Below, one piece after another: positions 1-13,600 of a stretch of 64,000 nucleotides of DNA. The notes beneath the pieces are model-generated. The model was not told the DNA's origin. It did not search any database and saw only the letters and a list, made by a program, of their open reading frames with translations. Positions within the stretch are counted from its first letter, which is position 1. Every line of letters starts with the position of its first letter. Source of the stretch: Pempheris klunzingeri. Lineage: Eukaryota > Chordata > Actinopteri > Acropomatiformes > Pempheridae. The stretch is taken from the NCBI RefSeq assembly GCF_042242105.1, contig NC_092020.1, forward strand, positions 3,275,001 through 3,339,000. Reading direction: 5' to 3'. A program made the translations under genes and the position numbers.

Positions 1-259
1 AACTATAACTATGACGTACTGATGCAGCTCTGTACTACACCCAAAGTACATTTGGTTTATACATTTCTTTATTCAATCATTAATGATGACTATCCTATAA
101 TTAATCATTCACATTCACATATCACATACATAAGGCATGTGGTGGATATTTGTGTTGGTCTGTGGTGCCTGCTGAAATTCAACTTGGAAAAGTGGTTAAT
201 TATCCGTATGTTCTCGGGGCATGAAGCAATAAGCTATGAAAGTGATATGATATAAGTCA
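1..259. other. Noncoding, nothing recognised
   Basis: AT-rich sequence without recognisable exon, repeat or RNA gene. The short open frames show no family resemblance. Confidence 0.5.
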
Positions 260-1080
260 GTCATTAAGAAATGGCTGCTTCATGCAACCTATCTCCTTGG
301 TCTGCCCCCTCGGTGGTAATTTCCCCAGTCAAGGTCATGGCCATCAGCCATCAAGCAGCCATCAGTCATTTCCTGACAAAGTAATACATATGAGGGCTAA
401 TCATTAATTATCATCTCTTGACATGGCCTGCTTTTTATTATAATTTGTGACAAAGGAGAAATCAATGATTTTTTAATGAAATACATTGGGTGCTGTAGGT
501 ATAGTTGGCAGTTTGCTTGCACAAAGGGAAGCCACATCAAACTTAAAACTGGCTCTATTTATCTGCAGGCAGAGTGATTGAATATGATTTGCCCAATCTA
601 TCCCAGCGTTTTGCTGTTCTTTCACTTAATCCCTGGAGTGCAGATGTTGTCAACTCGATTACAACTCCTGGCATGAATGAATACACTTGGCATGGTGACA
701 TTTTTTAGATAAATATCTGTCTACTTGAGAAGACACTTTTAAGCCTGGAGCTCCAACAAGATTAAATGGCTGGGCAATTGTTTGTGAATCTGCAAATGAT
801 TTGAAACAAAAGCAGCAGTTGTTAAATATGTCCGTCCTTTCCTTGTCCTACCAAAGAGAGAGGTGGATTAATGCAGGGAAAGATTTGATCACGGTGCGCT
901 TCTTTAATATCTCTCAGAACATACAGCACATTTCATATTTCTGACAACTTAACAGAAATGTATTTCCTTAATTTGATGGCCAGTTATCTTTTCAGAGCTG
1001 CCCAAGGATTAAACACATTCAATGAGCAGGAATCTGTGGAATGACTGATGAGCTGACGTCAAACTCACTATCGCTTGCTG
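260..1080. other. Candidate conserved noncoding element block
   Basis: About 800 bp of complex AT-rich sequence with no microsatellite and no repeat signature. It contains several homeodomain-type ATTA/TAAT cores and one full palindromic CRE, TGACGTCA, at 1054-1061. The texture resembles the conserved noncoding elements of vertebrate gene deserts. This is inference from composition only; no alignment was possible. Confidence 0.3.
1054..1061. promoter_or_regulatory. Full palindromic CRE (TGACGTCA)
   Basis: Exact match to the cAMP response element bound by CREB/ATF factors. It is isolated, with no exon or TATA box nearby, so function is uncertain. An 8-mer occurs by chance about once or twice in a window of this size. 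Confidence 0.3.
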
Positions 1081-1299
1081 GGAAATAACGCAGGGAAAAA
1101 AGAATGTCCTGTGTCATCAGCCTCCCATTATTATTTTTTTCCCCCATCTAACGGCAACCTGATAATGCTCTTGTATGGATACTAATTATACCCTGCTGCA
1201 ATATGGAAATGCAATGAATGAAAAATAGGTGCAACAGGAAGCAAGTCGAGCTGCTTGTGCCTCGTCGCTAATGTGTGTGCATTTTATTTCATGTAGATG

Positions 1300-1665
1300 T
1301 GAAGGGAGAGGGGAGTTCGGTATCGATTAAAAATCCAGAACGAAAAGTGGCAGACAAGAGAAATGAGCATGAGGGACGGAGAAGAAAGAGGGAGTGAAGA
1401 CGAGATAATGGGTGTCCACCAAAAGTGAAATATTGGAGCCAGAGGAGGAAGAACTTGAGAAAGAGGGTGTGAGTGAGAGAGAGAGAGAGCAAAGAGGAGA
1501 GGCAGTGATGAGAGAGCATTAGTACGAGGAAGAGAGAGAGGAAGAGTGAGGAGCGATAGAGTCACAGAACAAAAGGAAGACAGAAAATGGGGAGGGAAAG
1601 CTGAGAAACAGAAGAGATGGGGAGACGAGAGCGACGGACGGCGGGGAAAGTGCTGGAGTGCCCCC
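1300..1665 (+). repeat. Long purine-rich tract
   Basis: The + strand is strongly biased to A and G for about 360 bp, made of irregular GA, GAA and GGA units. The bias creates a 190-residue open frame on the minus strand rich in Ser, Leu and Pro, which is an artefact. Such tracts can form triplex DNA. Confidence 0.65.
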
Positions 1666-4365
1666 CGCAGGCCTGCTGATGCACCTCCATAGCAACACAC
1701 ACTGATCCATGTATCATTGTAATGCATTGCCTGTGTAAATTGAAACATTACACAATGATCACCTGAACGGTTGCAGTCATTTCCTAATAAGATAATTGCA
1801 GTGAATGAAATGAATCCAATTTCTTTTTCTGACAGACTTGTTTTCTCATTACACAAACTATTTAGACTTCCTCAATTATGTATATATATATATATGCAAC
1901 CAGAGAAAATGAGCTCACACAAACGGTGACATCTGACGGGCTGCTATCACAAACAACAAAACTGTTGCCATGCAGACACCCGGTGACTTACCTTGCTGCT
2001 AAATTCATGTGGAAAAGGAAACTCCACACCCCCAAGGTCAATCAGCACATCACATCCTACTTGTGTTACCATGAGAACAAGAGGCCTAGCAGTCTCATTT
2101 ATATTCACAGTCACACAGATGTACATTTGCAATAGCAATTAAATGCCATTTTGCCTTTGTTGGCAGAAAAAACAGCGAGGGTGATTACAGAACCATAGCA
2201 ATGCATCTGCAGCAAATTGTGATTTCATTTTAACTTGACTTCTCATAGATTTCTCATGAAATCCCTGGGAAAAAGAACAACGCATTTGAGTTGTTGTGAT
2301 AAGATGCGAGGTTCATCATGGTCATTCATTTCCACCCAAAAATGTAGTCTCATTCAAATTGAAAGTGGGTGTTTAAATACCAAGAGCACATCTTAAATAA
2401 TTTTATGAGTGAACAGGATTTGAATCGACCTAAAAGCGAAGGAGGGTGCCTTTTGAGTGTGCGAGCTTTAAGTGCCCTTCGTCTTTGTTCCTTGACTGTG
2501 AAGTTGGCTCAGCACAATGGGGTCGCTGGAAAAAACTGAATATCTGGGATGGTAAGGTGTAAACCTGCGGGTTCAGTTTGTGGCAGAAACACAAAGACGC
2601 TCCTCTGTGTGTGCTGCAGTCTCGACTGGCAACTGTGAAGGAGCCGTGCCAGGAGCTGGAGGACCTTTAGGAAGGAAAAGGCACATTTAAAAGAGGCACA
2701 GGTGAAGAATACGATGAAAGGCTGATGAGAGATAAAGGTGAAGGTGGCAGGGACACATTTGCCTTTTTAAAATTTACATTTTTCTCAATCTCACATTTTA
2801 AAATTTCATTTGCCGTGTGCTGCAGCCGCTGCTGCTATGGAGGTCAAAAAAATTATGATACAAGCAAGTTTCCAATGTTCAACTCAGTGGGCTCTGATTT
2901 GAAGGGTCAGGTGTTTCATGACTAAACATGCTGAGGCTCTCTATAAATAGTGCCGAGCAAATGCTCATAATGGCCTTGGAGAGCTGGGGAAGCATGACTG
3001 ACATTTAGCATGTCCATATATAACAGAAAACTCCCAGACCTGCCTGTAAGTTGTCCCGCAGGTAACGTTTCAGAGTACTTATTGATCTGCAATTGCCTCA
3101 TCAAGGCATTTCTCAGCAAATAAGATACAAGGCGTAAATGGTCATGCATTTATTCATTCTACTCGTGGCCCAACTCGGCCAGCGAGGAGAGATGGAGGGC
3201 AAGCGATCTGAAAGAGAGTAGATAGAAATTTGTTAAGCATACTAAGTACACCTTGAGTAGTGCTTAAACATTTTCAATAATGTAACAAACCTCATCTGTA
3301 AGCTTTTAGTCTTCAGAGAATATTCAGGGGGACTCCAGACAGACTGCTACGACCTGCAAGTCAAGATTTATGTGACTGACAGGTGAGGCAGAGCTGGCAG
3401 TACATTTAGAGAGCTCTGCTAGCATCATCTCTGATGTCGGAAACTAGAAGGCACTGAAAAGTTCCGAATGGGTTCTTCATTGTGGCTTCCAAGTCTGACT
3501 AACTGCATGATCATTCACTAACGGGGTTGGTGTGTTTCTCTCATGATAATAGTGATGTTGGCATCGGTCAAATCTCAATTGGTTAAAATATAATTGAGGT
3601 TAGAGGAAAAAAATGAATGTTTCTCTTTCATTGCTGTAGAAAGTTTTTAAAGCACAGTCATGAGCTTCTTCGCTATTCTCCTTCTCTCCTACAGTACAAG
3701 TAGACAAGCTAGCAAGGCCACTAGGCCGTGTCTGTCGATCACATCATCCTCACTACGTAAGGTCAGGACAGTCCACCGTAAGTCCCATTAAAAAGCCTGT
3801 TATTGAGGACCATGTGTAATGTGCCAAATCAACAATGTTATTGTTTTTTTTTCTACAACGGCTGTGAGTTTGACAGATTAATATGATTGATAAGTGTGTG
3901 CAAGCATCGTTTAACATAAAGCGTCAATACATTAAAACGTCCAATCAATCATCAGTAATAATGAGTAGAAAAATAAATTGAGTTTCAAAGGAGCTGCTCC
4001 TTCACAACCCAGTGATTAACTCTGCAAAAATGGCACACCCATGCCTGCGCATCCGTTGCCCCACCAAGGACTTGACAACAATGGCCCACCTGGACTCTGC
4101 CGTTGCAGCTCAATGTAATCAAACGGTGTGTGCTCAGAAAATGCAGACATGTTAAAATCTGAAAGGATGACATTAAGGATGAGAGATGAACAGGATGACA
4201 GAGGGCTGCGTGAGACAATAAAATCAAGGCCATCCAAGAACCAAGATGGATTGATGAGTCCATTGAGTGGAGATGGCAGGCAGCCAGCTAGCACAGAGGT
4301 CAGTGCAGAAGGATATCTCTTGGAAGAAATGATGCATTTAAGAGGGCCAAGGCTGCCAGGGTGGG
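1666..4365. other. Intergenic, no gene recognised
   Basis: 2.7 kb without a recognisable exon or RNA gene. It contains a short (TA)n run at about 1879-1895. Open frames are short and without conserved motifs. Confidence 0.5.
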
Positions 4366-4625
4366 CTCACTGGCGGGGAGAGAAAGAGGGAGATATGAAG
4401 TGAGCGATGGATGAGGAGGTGGGAAGAGGAGGCTGGTATGTAGATGAAGTGGGGACGTGAGAAATATTTAAAATGAGAAGGAGAAATGATGGAGAGTGAA
4501 AGAAAGATCTATTAAGCAGGATACAGGTAAGTGGACAATGGGAAGGGAAGTATGGAAGCAGGAGTGAGAAAGAGTAACGACGGGCTAGAGTGGAAGACAA
4601 AAGGCGACAGGTGGAGAAAACATGA
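4366..4625 (+). repeat. Second purine-rich tract
   Basis: About 260 bp with a strong A+G excess on the + strand (GGGAGAG, GAAAGA and GAGGAGG units), similar in texture to the tract at 1300-1665. No coding signal. Confidence 0.55.
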
Positions 4626-6180
4626 TGTGACAAGCCTTGTTAATTTGAATTAGAGTTCTGAACATTAATGATAAATTTATCCCATTATCCGTAACAATGT
4701 TAGAGGATAAAAAAAAACAATAAGAATTCACCCAGCACGTGAACACATAGTGTACCGGGAGGCTCCCTCTTACTACAGAGACACTAGGCTCCATACCACA
4801 GCGTGAGCCAAAAACATTACGCCTAGGGAGACTAGTTTTATTAATCAAACTGATTATTCAATGAGTCAGGCACCCGCACAAACAAGGAAAAATAATGGGT
4901 TTGAGCCTAAGCCACCAAAAATGAAAAATATCACCCATCTGCCCATTGTGATTTGCTGCGATGGATTCCAGCTAAGTGTCTGCTAACACCCAGGCTGGCT
5001 AATTGAGTTAGGTTTATAACGGTGAGGTCCACAATGAAATTTATGGAAACCATCTGCCACATAAATAAACAATGCCAATGGAGATGAAGTGAATCAGTCA
5101 GAAGTTAACTGTCTGACTTTTCAAAAGGTCTCAGCTCTATTCACTATTTGGCATGCCGTCTCAAGACCCTCCACTCTCCGCTCTTTTCACATTCCCCCGT
5201 TGACTTTCCCCCTTTGCTTGAGGGCTGCAGAAATCCACGCTGTAATGTGTGCAGCAGAAAAGGTTGTCTCCCCTCATCATTTCTTTTCACTTTTCTGACA
5301 AGGAGATAAATGCTGCGCAAGTTATTAGTCAACTATGGCTGATTGATATCCTCAGTGGAGGACCAAAAATGCAACTCTTTGCCTCCTGTTACAATTCAAG
5401 GTTACCAGACTAATAAATGGGGGTGAAGCAAAGTGGAAAGCTTTCGTAGATGTCTGATAATAGTGATTTGATATTCTTGTTAAAGTGAAACATGAGATCT
5501 AAAGAAGCCAGAAAGATAATGCTGTCCCATCAAAATGTCGCATAAGTGAGTTCATTACAAACATTTCAACAAAACTTCAAATCAGAGAGGTAGACATAAA
5601 GAGCTTAACTGTTCTTTTAACTTGCCGTGATAATGCTTGATGTGTCAGCCCATTGCATTTCTCTCTATTTAGAAATGCAGTCAAAGAATGAAATGAATCC
5701 CCTTAAGATGTCCCCAAGGGAAGTTCTTCAGATTTTTTTTTCCTCCTCCATCTGTCAAAATCATACTTTCACTCTAATACACAGCCTGCGGAGTATATAA
5801 AAGGGGAAGGTTGTCGTAAATGTATATTAAGCTTTTTAGAAGCACAGTTGACAACTACCAAGGGCTAAATCGCTCAGTTGAAGCAGAACCTGTTCTCAGG
5901 CAAGTCGTAACATCCACATAATCCAGGTCATATATACAGAGCTTTCTAACCCACAGGAGCATCATGCATACATGCATGTGCACACTGCGTGCACATATTA
6001 GGAAAAGATAAAAAGGAATTTCCTCCTAGGCAAATAACTGGGTTGGCTAAACTGCAAATTATACTTTAAAAGATACAAATACCATTTCTACATTGAGGGA
6101 ATTCTTCTCCCTTACCAAGAAAATACAAACTGTACAAAATCCAGAACCTGTGGCACCATGAATGCTTTAAAATAGAGTGG
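4626..6180. other. Intergenic, no gene recognised
   Basis: No exon or repeat recognised. A good TATA-type string (TATATAAAAGGGG, 5794-5806) occurs here, but no plausible first exon, start codon context or donor follows it. Confidence 0.45.
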
Positions 6181-6184
6181 CAAT

Positions 6185-6459
6185 AATTACTCAATTCATC
6201 AGCGAGTCAATTGACAGAAAATCAACCAGAAACACTTTTTTAATGGTCATTTTTACATTTATTTTCTTGAGCAAAAAAGCTAAACAATCTGTTGCTACAG
6301 CCTATCCAATGCAAACATTTTCTATCTTTGGATTTTGGAGATAGTTGAGACATCACTTTGGACTCTATTGTTACTATTATCATACTCTGCTATTTTCCAA
6401 CTTTTTAGTCAATACAATATTTGGCAGTTCAATTGAAAACTTGTTAGTTGCAGCCCTGA
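6185..6459 (-). repeat. Decayed teleost dispersed repeat
   Basis: The right end reads, in reverse complement, ATCAGGGCTGCAACTAAC, the usual start of a very common fish repeat whose body is rich in GATTATTTT and ATCGATTAA. The left end holds the diverged partner end. Related fragments lie at about 37,105 and 40,246. Family name not assigned. Confidence 0.55.
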
Positions 6460-7579
6460 TTTGAAGTCTCCAACACACCAACAGTTATTTTCAACAGTGA
6501 TGAAGCTGCTCCACTGCCGGAGTATTGCTTACTTTTAGACTTACTTTCTGTTGCTGACCTTTTGTTACTGCAGGTGCTTAGATGTTCGCTGCAAGCCAGC
6601 AATGTCGTTTTTTATGACTCGCCAGGCAGGCAGAACTAGTAAGTTTAGGCAGCTGCTCCTCAGGTTGTTACTTCACCCTCCACTCATTGGCCACCCTCTC
6701 CATCTGCCCGGCCTGTGTCGACTTGGCAAATGTCCAACGAGCTGTGGGTAACCCCTCCTTTAGCTGCCGCTGCATCCACATTGGGAATGAAATACCTACA
6801 GTGGTGCTTTTATAGTTTTCTAAGGCGCTGAATACCCCAACTGGCTCTCTGGATGAGAGGTTATGAGTGTGGTGATGCACAAAGACCCAGCTTCCCTTGT
6901 ACTGAAATGTCGGACAAGTTAAACTCACCTCTTTTGACCATAGTAGCCTCTGTGCAGTCCTCAGCCCGCTTTCACTGTGACAGCTAAGTCCCATCCCAAT
7001 TGAGCTGACAGGCCTTGCTAGCATCAGGTTGTGATCCCTTTGACGAGGGAGCTTTAACCTACCTCGCTCAAAGACACGTCGGACTCCAGATAAGTTGCAG
7101 AAGGCAGCTCAGCCCCCATCTTTTTCATTGTGCTGCAGAGGTGTGAATTCCCTCAAGGTAGCTTGGACTGCTGCCCCATCCAGTACAGCAAGCACACTGA
7201 TTGTGCTTACTCCCAGCCCCTGTAGCTTCACTCTTTGTTGAACTCTGCAAAATTTCAACTTCACCCATAAGCGGAAACTACTGTTACTCCGAGTTCCAGC
7301 TATATTTCTTGCCCTTTCAATTCATGGAGTTGGATTTATTGGGTAGTCATTTTACAAAGCTGTCAAGTCACCCCCCCTGCTTTGCACACCGAGGGGAAGA
7401 TATATGCTACTTGCATAGACACCTGTGTGACTGAAGCGATCACAAGCATCTGATTTAATCTTCAAATGCACTGTATTTAAGATCGTTATATGTTGTCTGT
7501 GTCAAAACTTAATCTGAAAAGTGATGTAGTTGTCAGATCAATGCAGTGGAAATAGAAATTAGCATAATGTAGAAAAAAT
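6460..7579. other. Intergenic, no gene recognised
   Basis: 1.1 kb of complex sequence with no recognisable exon, RNA gene or repeat. Confidence 0.45.
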
Positions 7580-7645
7580 ACGCAAGTATTGTACAAGTAC
7601 CTAAAATTGTAACCCTAAGTACATGTACTTCATTACTTTCACTCG
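7580..7645 (-). repeat. Fragment of teleost TACTTAAGTA-type repeat
   Basis: On the minus strand the stretch resembles the common fish repeat built around AAGTACATTTACT and TTTTGAGGTACTTGTAC. Only about 65 bp are recognisable. Identification rests on remembered consensus and is tentative. Confidence 0.4.
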
Positions 7646-10600
7646 CTTATTTGATAGTTTTATGATACTGAATTTACACGATATCATGTATCAAATGTTC
7701 TGCAGAACTATTCAAATCTTATTGCCAACACAAATTAATATATATTGTATTAAAAGCAAGATTTCAAAACAGGGCAAGACATTCAGCAGAAACCATTTAT
7801 AGAAATATTAAGTCCCAGATAAGTTCAAATTGATCTAATTTGTTATGATCCATTATTATAATCTTTTTTTAGCTTATCTATATTTTTAATTACTATTCCC
7901 TGTAAGGCTATGCCTGACTACTACTGTAGCACCAACCACTTGCCTATTAAATTCCAAACAACAGGGCTATAATTTGCCCACTTGTTTACATACAATTACT
8001 AACTTTATATCAGTGAATAATTGATCTAAAGTTATGCTTCCCGGGCCTTGTCCTATCTGCCATCACAGTTTATTCAGCTGCTGTCTGTGTTTACTTCATT
8101 GGTATTGATGGATTGTCACCCAGGGCACACCCTGGATGAAAGACACACATTGGTCGACACCAGTTCACTGTTATCATACTCTCTTGGGATCTGTCCTTAT
8201 TGGTAGATGCACAATATGAGCCCCTTTTTGAACTGCTTGATTCAGCAGGTCTGTTCGTGGTATCTTAAACTGACTTCTGACTGTTCTTGGCTCTGCTTTG
8301 CCAAGATACTATTTGACTTTCATGCACTGTCGGCTCGTGCCTTCTGTACCAGAGCACAGCCAGAGTAACTGTTACACTATATCCTATAATTTGTGTGTAC
8401 TCATCAGGCTCTTAGCTTGTCTTAAAAAGCTGTTGCTTTTGATTTGGATGTCTTTTTCTCCTCCTGCGTTTGAAAAGAGCAAAGGAGACCGACTGCCTTG
8501 TGCATACATGACACATATTTGAGGCACATACTGGCCCTTAGCTCATGCAATCAGCTGTTTGCTTGCTTTGTAAATCCAGCTCAGGGCAAACACAGTTGGA
8601 AACGCTCTTTGTCCCTTTGGAGCGTGCATATTATTACCACTGCCTTCACTGCTAGGGGGGCTGATTGCCTGGCAGCTCTCACATTCACTCTCACACAAGT
8701 AAAAGCGCATCTTGGAATTATTTAAATGACTTTCATTGAGAGATGCCATTGATGATAACTGTGTTTCACCTTAACACATTAATTAGCTACTAGCATGTGA
8801 GTGTGAGAGGTTTCCATTAACCTTCCTTCTTCTCTTTGCTGAGCTGCCAGGGTTTGTCAGAGTATTATACCCTTTTATATCCTTCACACAATCACTGTTA
8901 CACCGAATGAACTGACCAAAGTGGAACGCGAGCTTATCTACATAACCCCACTTTCTGGAGAGAGAGAAGTGAGACGCAACAGTTGGCCCTCCAATAGCCC
9001 TCAGGACTTGGTGAAGTGCAGAAATAAACTCTGAAAGTAGGCAAGTTACATGAAATAATGATTCACAGCAAAAAAGGCAGGACCTTCTGCTGACACTCAA
9101 GTACTTATCGGTCCTTAGGATGCACCCTCACCCACACTGAACTTAAATCATCTGGAACACAAAAACCCCAGATGATTTAACTTGCAGCTGTCCTACAGCA
9201 AGCTGGTGCTGTGCTACTTTATGCTGTAAATAACCTCATGGTATTTATGTAGTTACAGTAAAAGAAAGATATCTTGTACAAGCAAGAATGTAAAATGATA
9301 GATGAATTGCGTCAAAGTAGCTCTGTAACATAAAATAGATAAAACCATAAGGTAGTTTCTGGCCCATTCCAAAGCATTTATTTGGCACTGAAGCACAGTA
9401 GTCAGGTTGTCCCAGGTTTCAAGGATTATTAGGTGAGTTTGTGCTGTCAGGGACGGCCTGTACTAAGGCTGTTATAAATGGTGTGTTTCACTCAGGGACC
9501 TGTATCCTATCAATCTAACACTTTAGAGTATCATCAGTACTTTAGACCTTGGTGTGCTCTGCAGCTCACAAGAATTGGCTTTCTTTTCCACAAGCTAAAT
9601 CATAATAATGCGTCTCGTTTTTTATTACTTCACCATCAGTTAAATGTATTTCGGACCCTGTGCTGTGTTGCTTTCTCGTGTGTTTTCCCGTCCCACTGCA
9701 GCCACTGCTGAATACCTCTAATTTTACACCAGCACAATGCTTAATATCTTCATTTATGCTTGGTGATATCTGTGTTGCTGTTCAGAGAAACTAAACATGC
9801 GTGCTTACTGCTGTAGAATCTGTTTAGTGTTGCATCTCAAAATAAATATTTCCTTTGAAATGCAAATCATGGCATGCACAAAAGATTAAAAAAAAACATG
9901 TATGACTGTGTTTTATGCTACTCCCTGTTGTGCGTACCCTGATCTTGAACACGGGTTGGTGAGGATGCTGTTATCATTTATGATGTCAGGCTGCTTGCGA
10001 GTGGGAAATGCTATCTGAAAGAGTATCTAATGAATTTGTCCAGCATTTGTCTGACCACTACCTCAAAAAGCAGCATTTGCATCATTATTGCAAGTGTGAA
10101 TAATGAATATATTATGCTCAGTGGTACAGTAAACAAATGCAAAAGTGTGTTTATAGTTGTATAAAATGGGTCCAGAGTGGCCCCTGCATTGATTTATTTA
10201 TTTATTTATATTATTGAGACTTCTGATCTTCCAGCTGAGCTTTGCGGTAGTACCTCTTTGTACAATGACACTTCAGAAACTATTCATCCTCTCTGCCAGC
10301 AGTTTCTGATGCTTTTTTGAGTATTATAGAAGATGTCCTTTAAGCGTTAATCAGAGGAGCAACTGATCAATTGTGAGAGATGTGTTATAAAACATATATA
10401 AATGTGGTAAGAGGGTCCTCACATTGGCTGCTGCACTTTTGCACCTCCCCTCTGATTGATTTCTGTGCTGAGCGGCAGCGGAGTCACCTAAATATGTAAT
10501 AGGCTGGCTATCTTCACAAGCTCAGGAAATTACAAATGGATATTTAATGAACTGCTTGGACTTCGATATATCACTTCAACATGTGCACATATGTGGGAGG

Positions 10601-13600
10601 AAGAAATGGATGTAGAAGGCAAATCCTGTTGGTCAAGAAATTAATGTGCTTTATCTCATCATCCAGGTCTTAAATTAGACTATTGAGTCTATAATGTCAA
10701 CTCCTACGAAAGAATTTTATGCAAACTCTAAGTACTTTACGTTTTATCAAGCATTACCATGGAGGGTGAAATCAATGCGATGGTACTGCAAGTATCCAGA
10801 GATACAACGATAAGATTGCTCTACTTATTGTGGAATATTAGTCGTGTATGTGCTCTAAATGGTATTAGTCTGAAAATATTAAAGAAACAACCCATTTAAA
10901 CCCATTTTTCACATACTGCAGCCTAAATTTAGATATCTCTAGTTGTAGCTTGAGGCAAAAGAGTTGAGATTCTCTTGAAAATGTCAGTAAGACAACTCTG
11001 AGGACTGCTAGCAACAGTGACAGCTGATAATGAATGGGTGGCTGACATTGTGCACAAACACCAGTATCACATATTGTGGTGATGCAAAATGAAATAAAGA
11101 AACTATGATTCATCACCGTAAATCTCCATTTCACTGGTTAGTGCTCTAATTTTGTCTCCCAGTGATGTGGCACATCAGCGCCTCGAGGTTTTAGTGTCTT
11201 GCAGCACGTTCATACACATGCTGATTTCTTGTTTGAGATTACAGCTACAACACATTTTTTGCTTTAGCACAGCAATAAGTTAAGCTGCATTACTGTAGTT
11301 GAATGGATGGTAAAATTAGGGGTGTTGAAAGCAAGTCTATGTTAAGGAATGACATCAAACAAGCACCACTTTGCCAGGACGGAGGATTGATGCTTCTGGC
11401 TCATGTACATATAATGTACATTTCACTCAGTGCTGGACATGAAGAAAATATCCTGCTTTACGTAACACTAAGCCTGATTGATTTTGTCATATGATGCCCC
11501 CAGATGCTGTAACTCCCCATAGATGCACTTCTGCTATAATCACGACGGTCCGTGGACTGCACTCCTTTACTGGCAGGGGTGCAATAGAAAACAAAAATAT
11601 CAAAGACAGACCGAGGCGTTTTGTGAATTCCTCCTCCACACTCAAGTGCTTTCCCTTGTTGCTGAATAGAAATGCTTTTGATCTCAAACTTGAGGCCTTT
11701 GTGTTCTCAGATGACAATGAATATTACATGGAAACAGCCTTGAGATGCAATTTGGCTTCCTGTCCTCTGCAATGATGTAGCGTTTGTCAACAGGAGCCTA
11801 GACCACAAGCAGGACCGGAGAAAAAAAAAAAAAGCCAGAGACTCTCTGCAGACTTAAACAGGATTAGTATCGCAAATAGTTTAACTAGCCTTCGTGACAG
11901 CTGCTGTCAGCTAATTGAATTCTGTAATTCATCATTCATTCGTGTTTACTGCCAGCACAACAGGTGACAGGCTGATGAGACATCTCCGAAGAATTAAATG
12001 ATGAATGAAACCTACTGCTACTCACAGTGTGTGTCGAGGGCTCCCCACCTACCAAACGACAGGATGTCTGTGTATTCGGTTACATCAAAGTCAAAAAGCT
12101 GGATTCAGGTAAAATTACACACATCTTCTGAACCTGGTAAACACCCTATCATTCGCTTTCTCTGCAGACCTCCATTTTCTGCTGTGTGGCAAAAGAAAAG
12201 GGGAAGGAGGAAGAAAAAAACATTATGAAATGCAATTACAAGTTGCTCAGGGGTCCGAACACCCACGTTGTGCATCACGTTGGGCCAAATTTTCTTTAGC
12301 CACGGTGAGTGGCTGCTCATACATATTGCACTAAGGAGAGATTATGTCACTTTACTTCCACAAGGCTTTGACATCGTTTCGCAGCAAAAACTGATGCATC
12401 TGGATTTCAGCCAAATCCCAAAAGGAAAAAAGAATTCAAACAATAACTTAATAGTTCAGGATTTCCTTTGAGTTCATCTTAACATTTAAGCAATAATACA
12501 TGAGAGGGAGTGTTGTACATAATGTTTTCACAGAGAAGTACAAAGCTATGAAGCTGGTAAGTTTGTGTTGCCTAGCTGCCAGCTGTTGATTGGTTGCTAG
12601 GTTACAGATACGGATAAGTTGGAGTGACACTTATGCATCACTGTATATTGGCACTTATTCAAAGGGCTGTGACAGATGGGCCCGCTGTGCTGTGATCAGT
12701 CTTTTAAGGAACAATGACAGCATGAGTAGTTGTAAACAATGTATCTAAGGGCTGAATTTCCACCTTAGATTCTCAACCCAGTCTCACCATTAACATCCAC
12801 CCTGTTCGGGCTTTCTATCTGTTTTTCTCTAAAGCTAGGAAGATACAGTTCCAGCATCTTGAAAGTGTCTGCAGATGCAGTGGCACCTGATTACTTTCAT
12901 CAGCTCTTCATTAGTTATGCCTTAATCACAGATCATAGCAGCTGAGGCACCTGGGAGTGAAATGGTCTTAATATGGCTGCTGGCAGAGATGAGCTCTCCA
13001 GCTGTTTGCTGCCCTCCAAAGCTGTCAGCCCTCATTTGAGCCAATTGCCCTGTGGAACTCAATAATCAAACCTGTAATAACCTCACACAACCTCGAATGC
13101 ACCGGTGTGCAGGGACAGCCGCTGCACATTCCATTTCTCTCTCCTCCTCTCTCTGTTGCTTCTTTGGCCCAAATCTGACTGTTTTGCAGGTCTGTGTGCA
13201 AATGGCAAACCGAGTATGATTAATTTCAGACTTTTGGGCTTCCGAATATGCCCAACTGAGACTACATTTTTCAAGTTAGTTCACATGGCTTGGCATGTAG
13301 TGGAGTGTGTCTTTCCGTGTCTTAGAATTAAGCGAACACGAACACTCCTAGACGGTTTGAATTTTTGTTTCATCTCAGGCCAGTTACCCTTTAGCTAACT
13401 CGCTTTGGTGGATAATAAATAAATTATTTTGAAAAAAAATTTAACATTAACTTGGATCTTAAACACTGGCGTTATTTACAACGGCAGTGAGAGAGCGGAA
13501 CTCTTTTGTATGCTGACTTGCATGCCTGTACTGAAAATACCTTTTGTAAATCGAGCATTAAAGACGTTTGATTATGTTCGGAATGGTTTTCCAGTAAAAC

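Noticed and set aside
1284-1856. 190-residue open frame on the minus strand
   Set aside because: Ser/Leu/Pro-rich product of the purine tract on the other strand, with no domain or splice context.
5794-5806. TATA-box-like string as a promoter
   Set aside because: No downstream exon, donor or start context was found, so the motif alone is not sufficient.
8080-8170. Possible retroelement tail (CACCCAGGGCACACCCTGGAT)
   Set aside because: Resembles part of a fish repeat phrase but too short and lacking the following landmarks.
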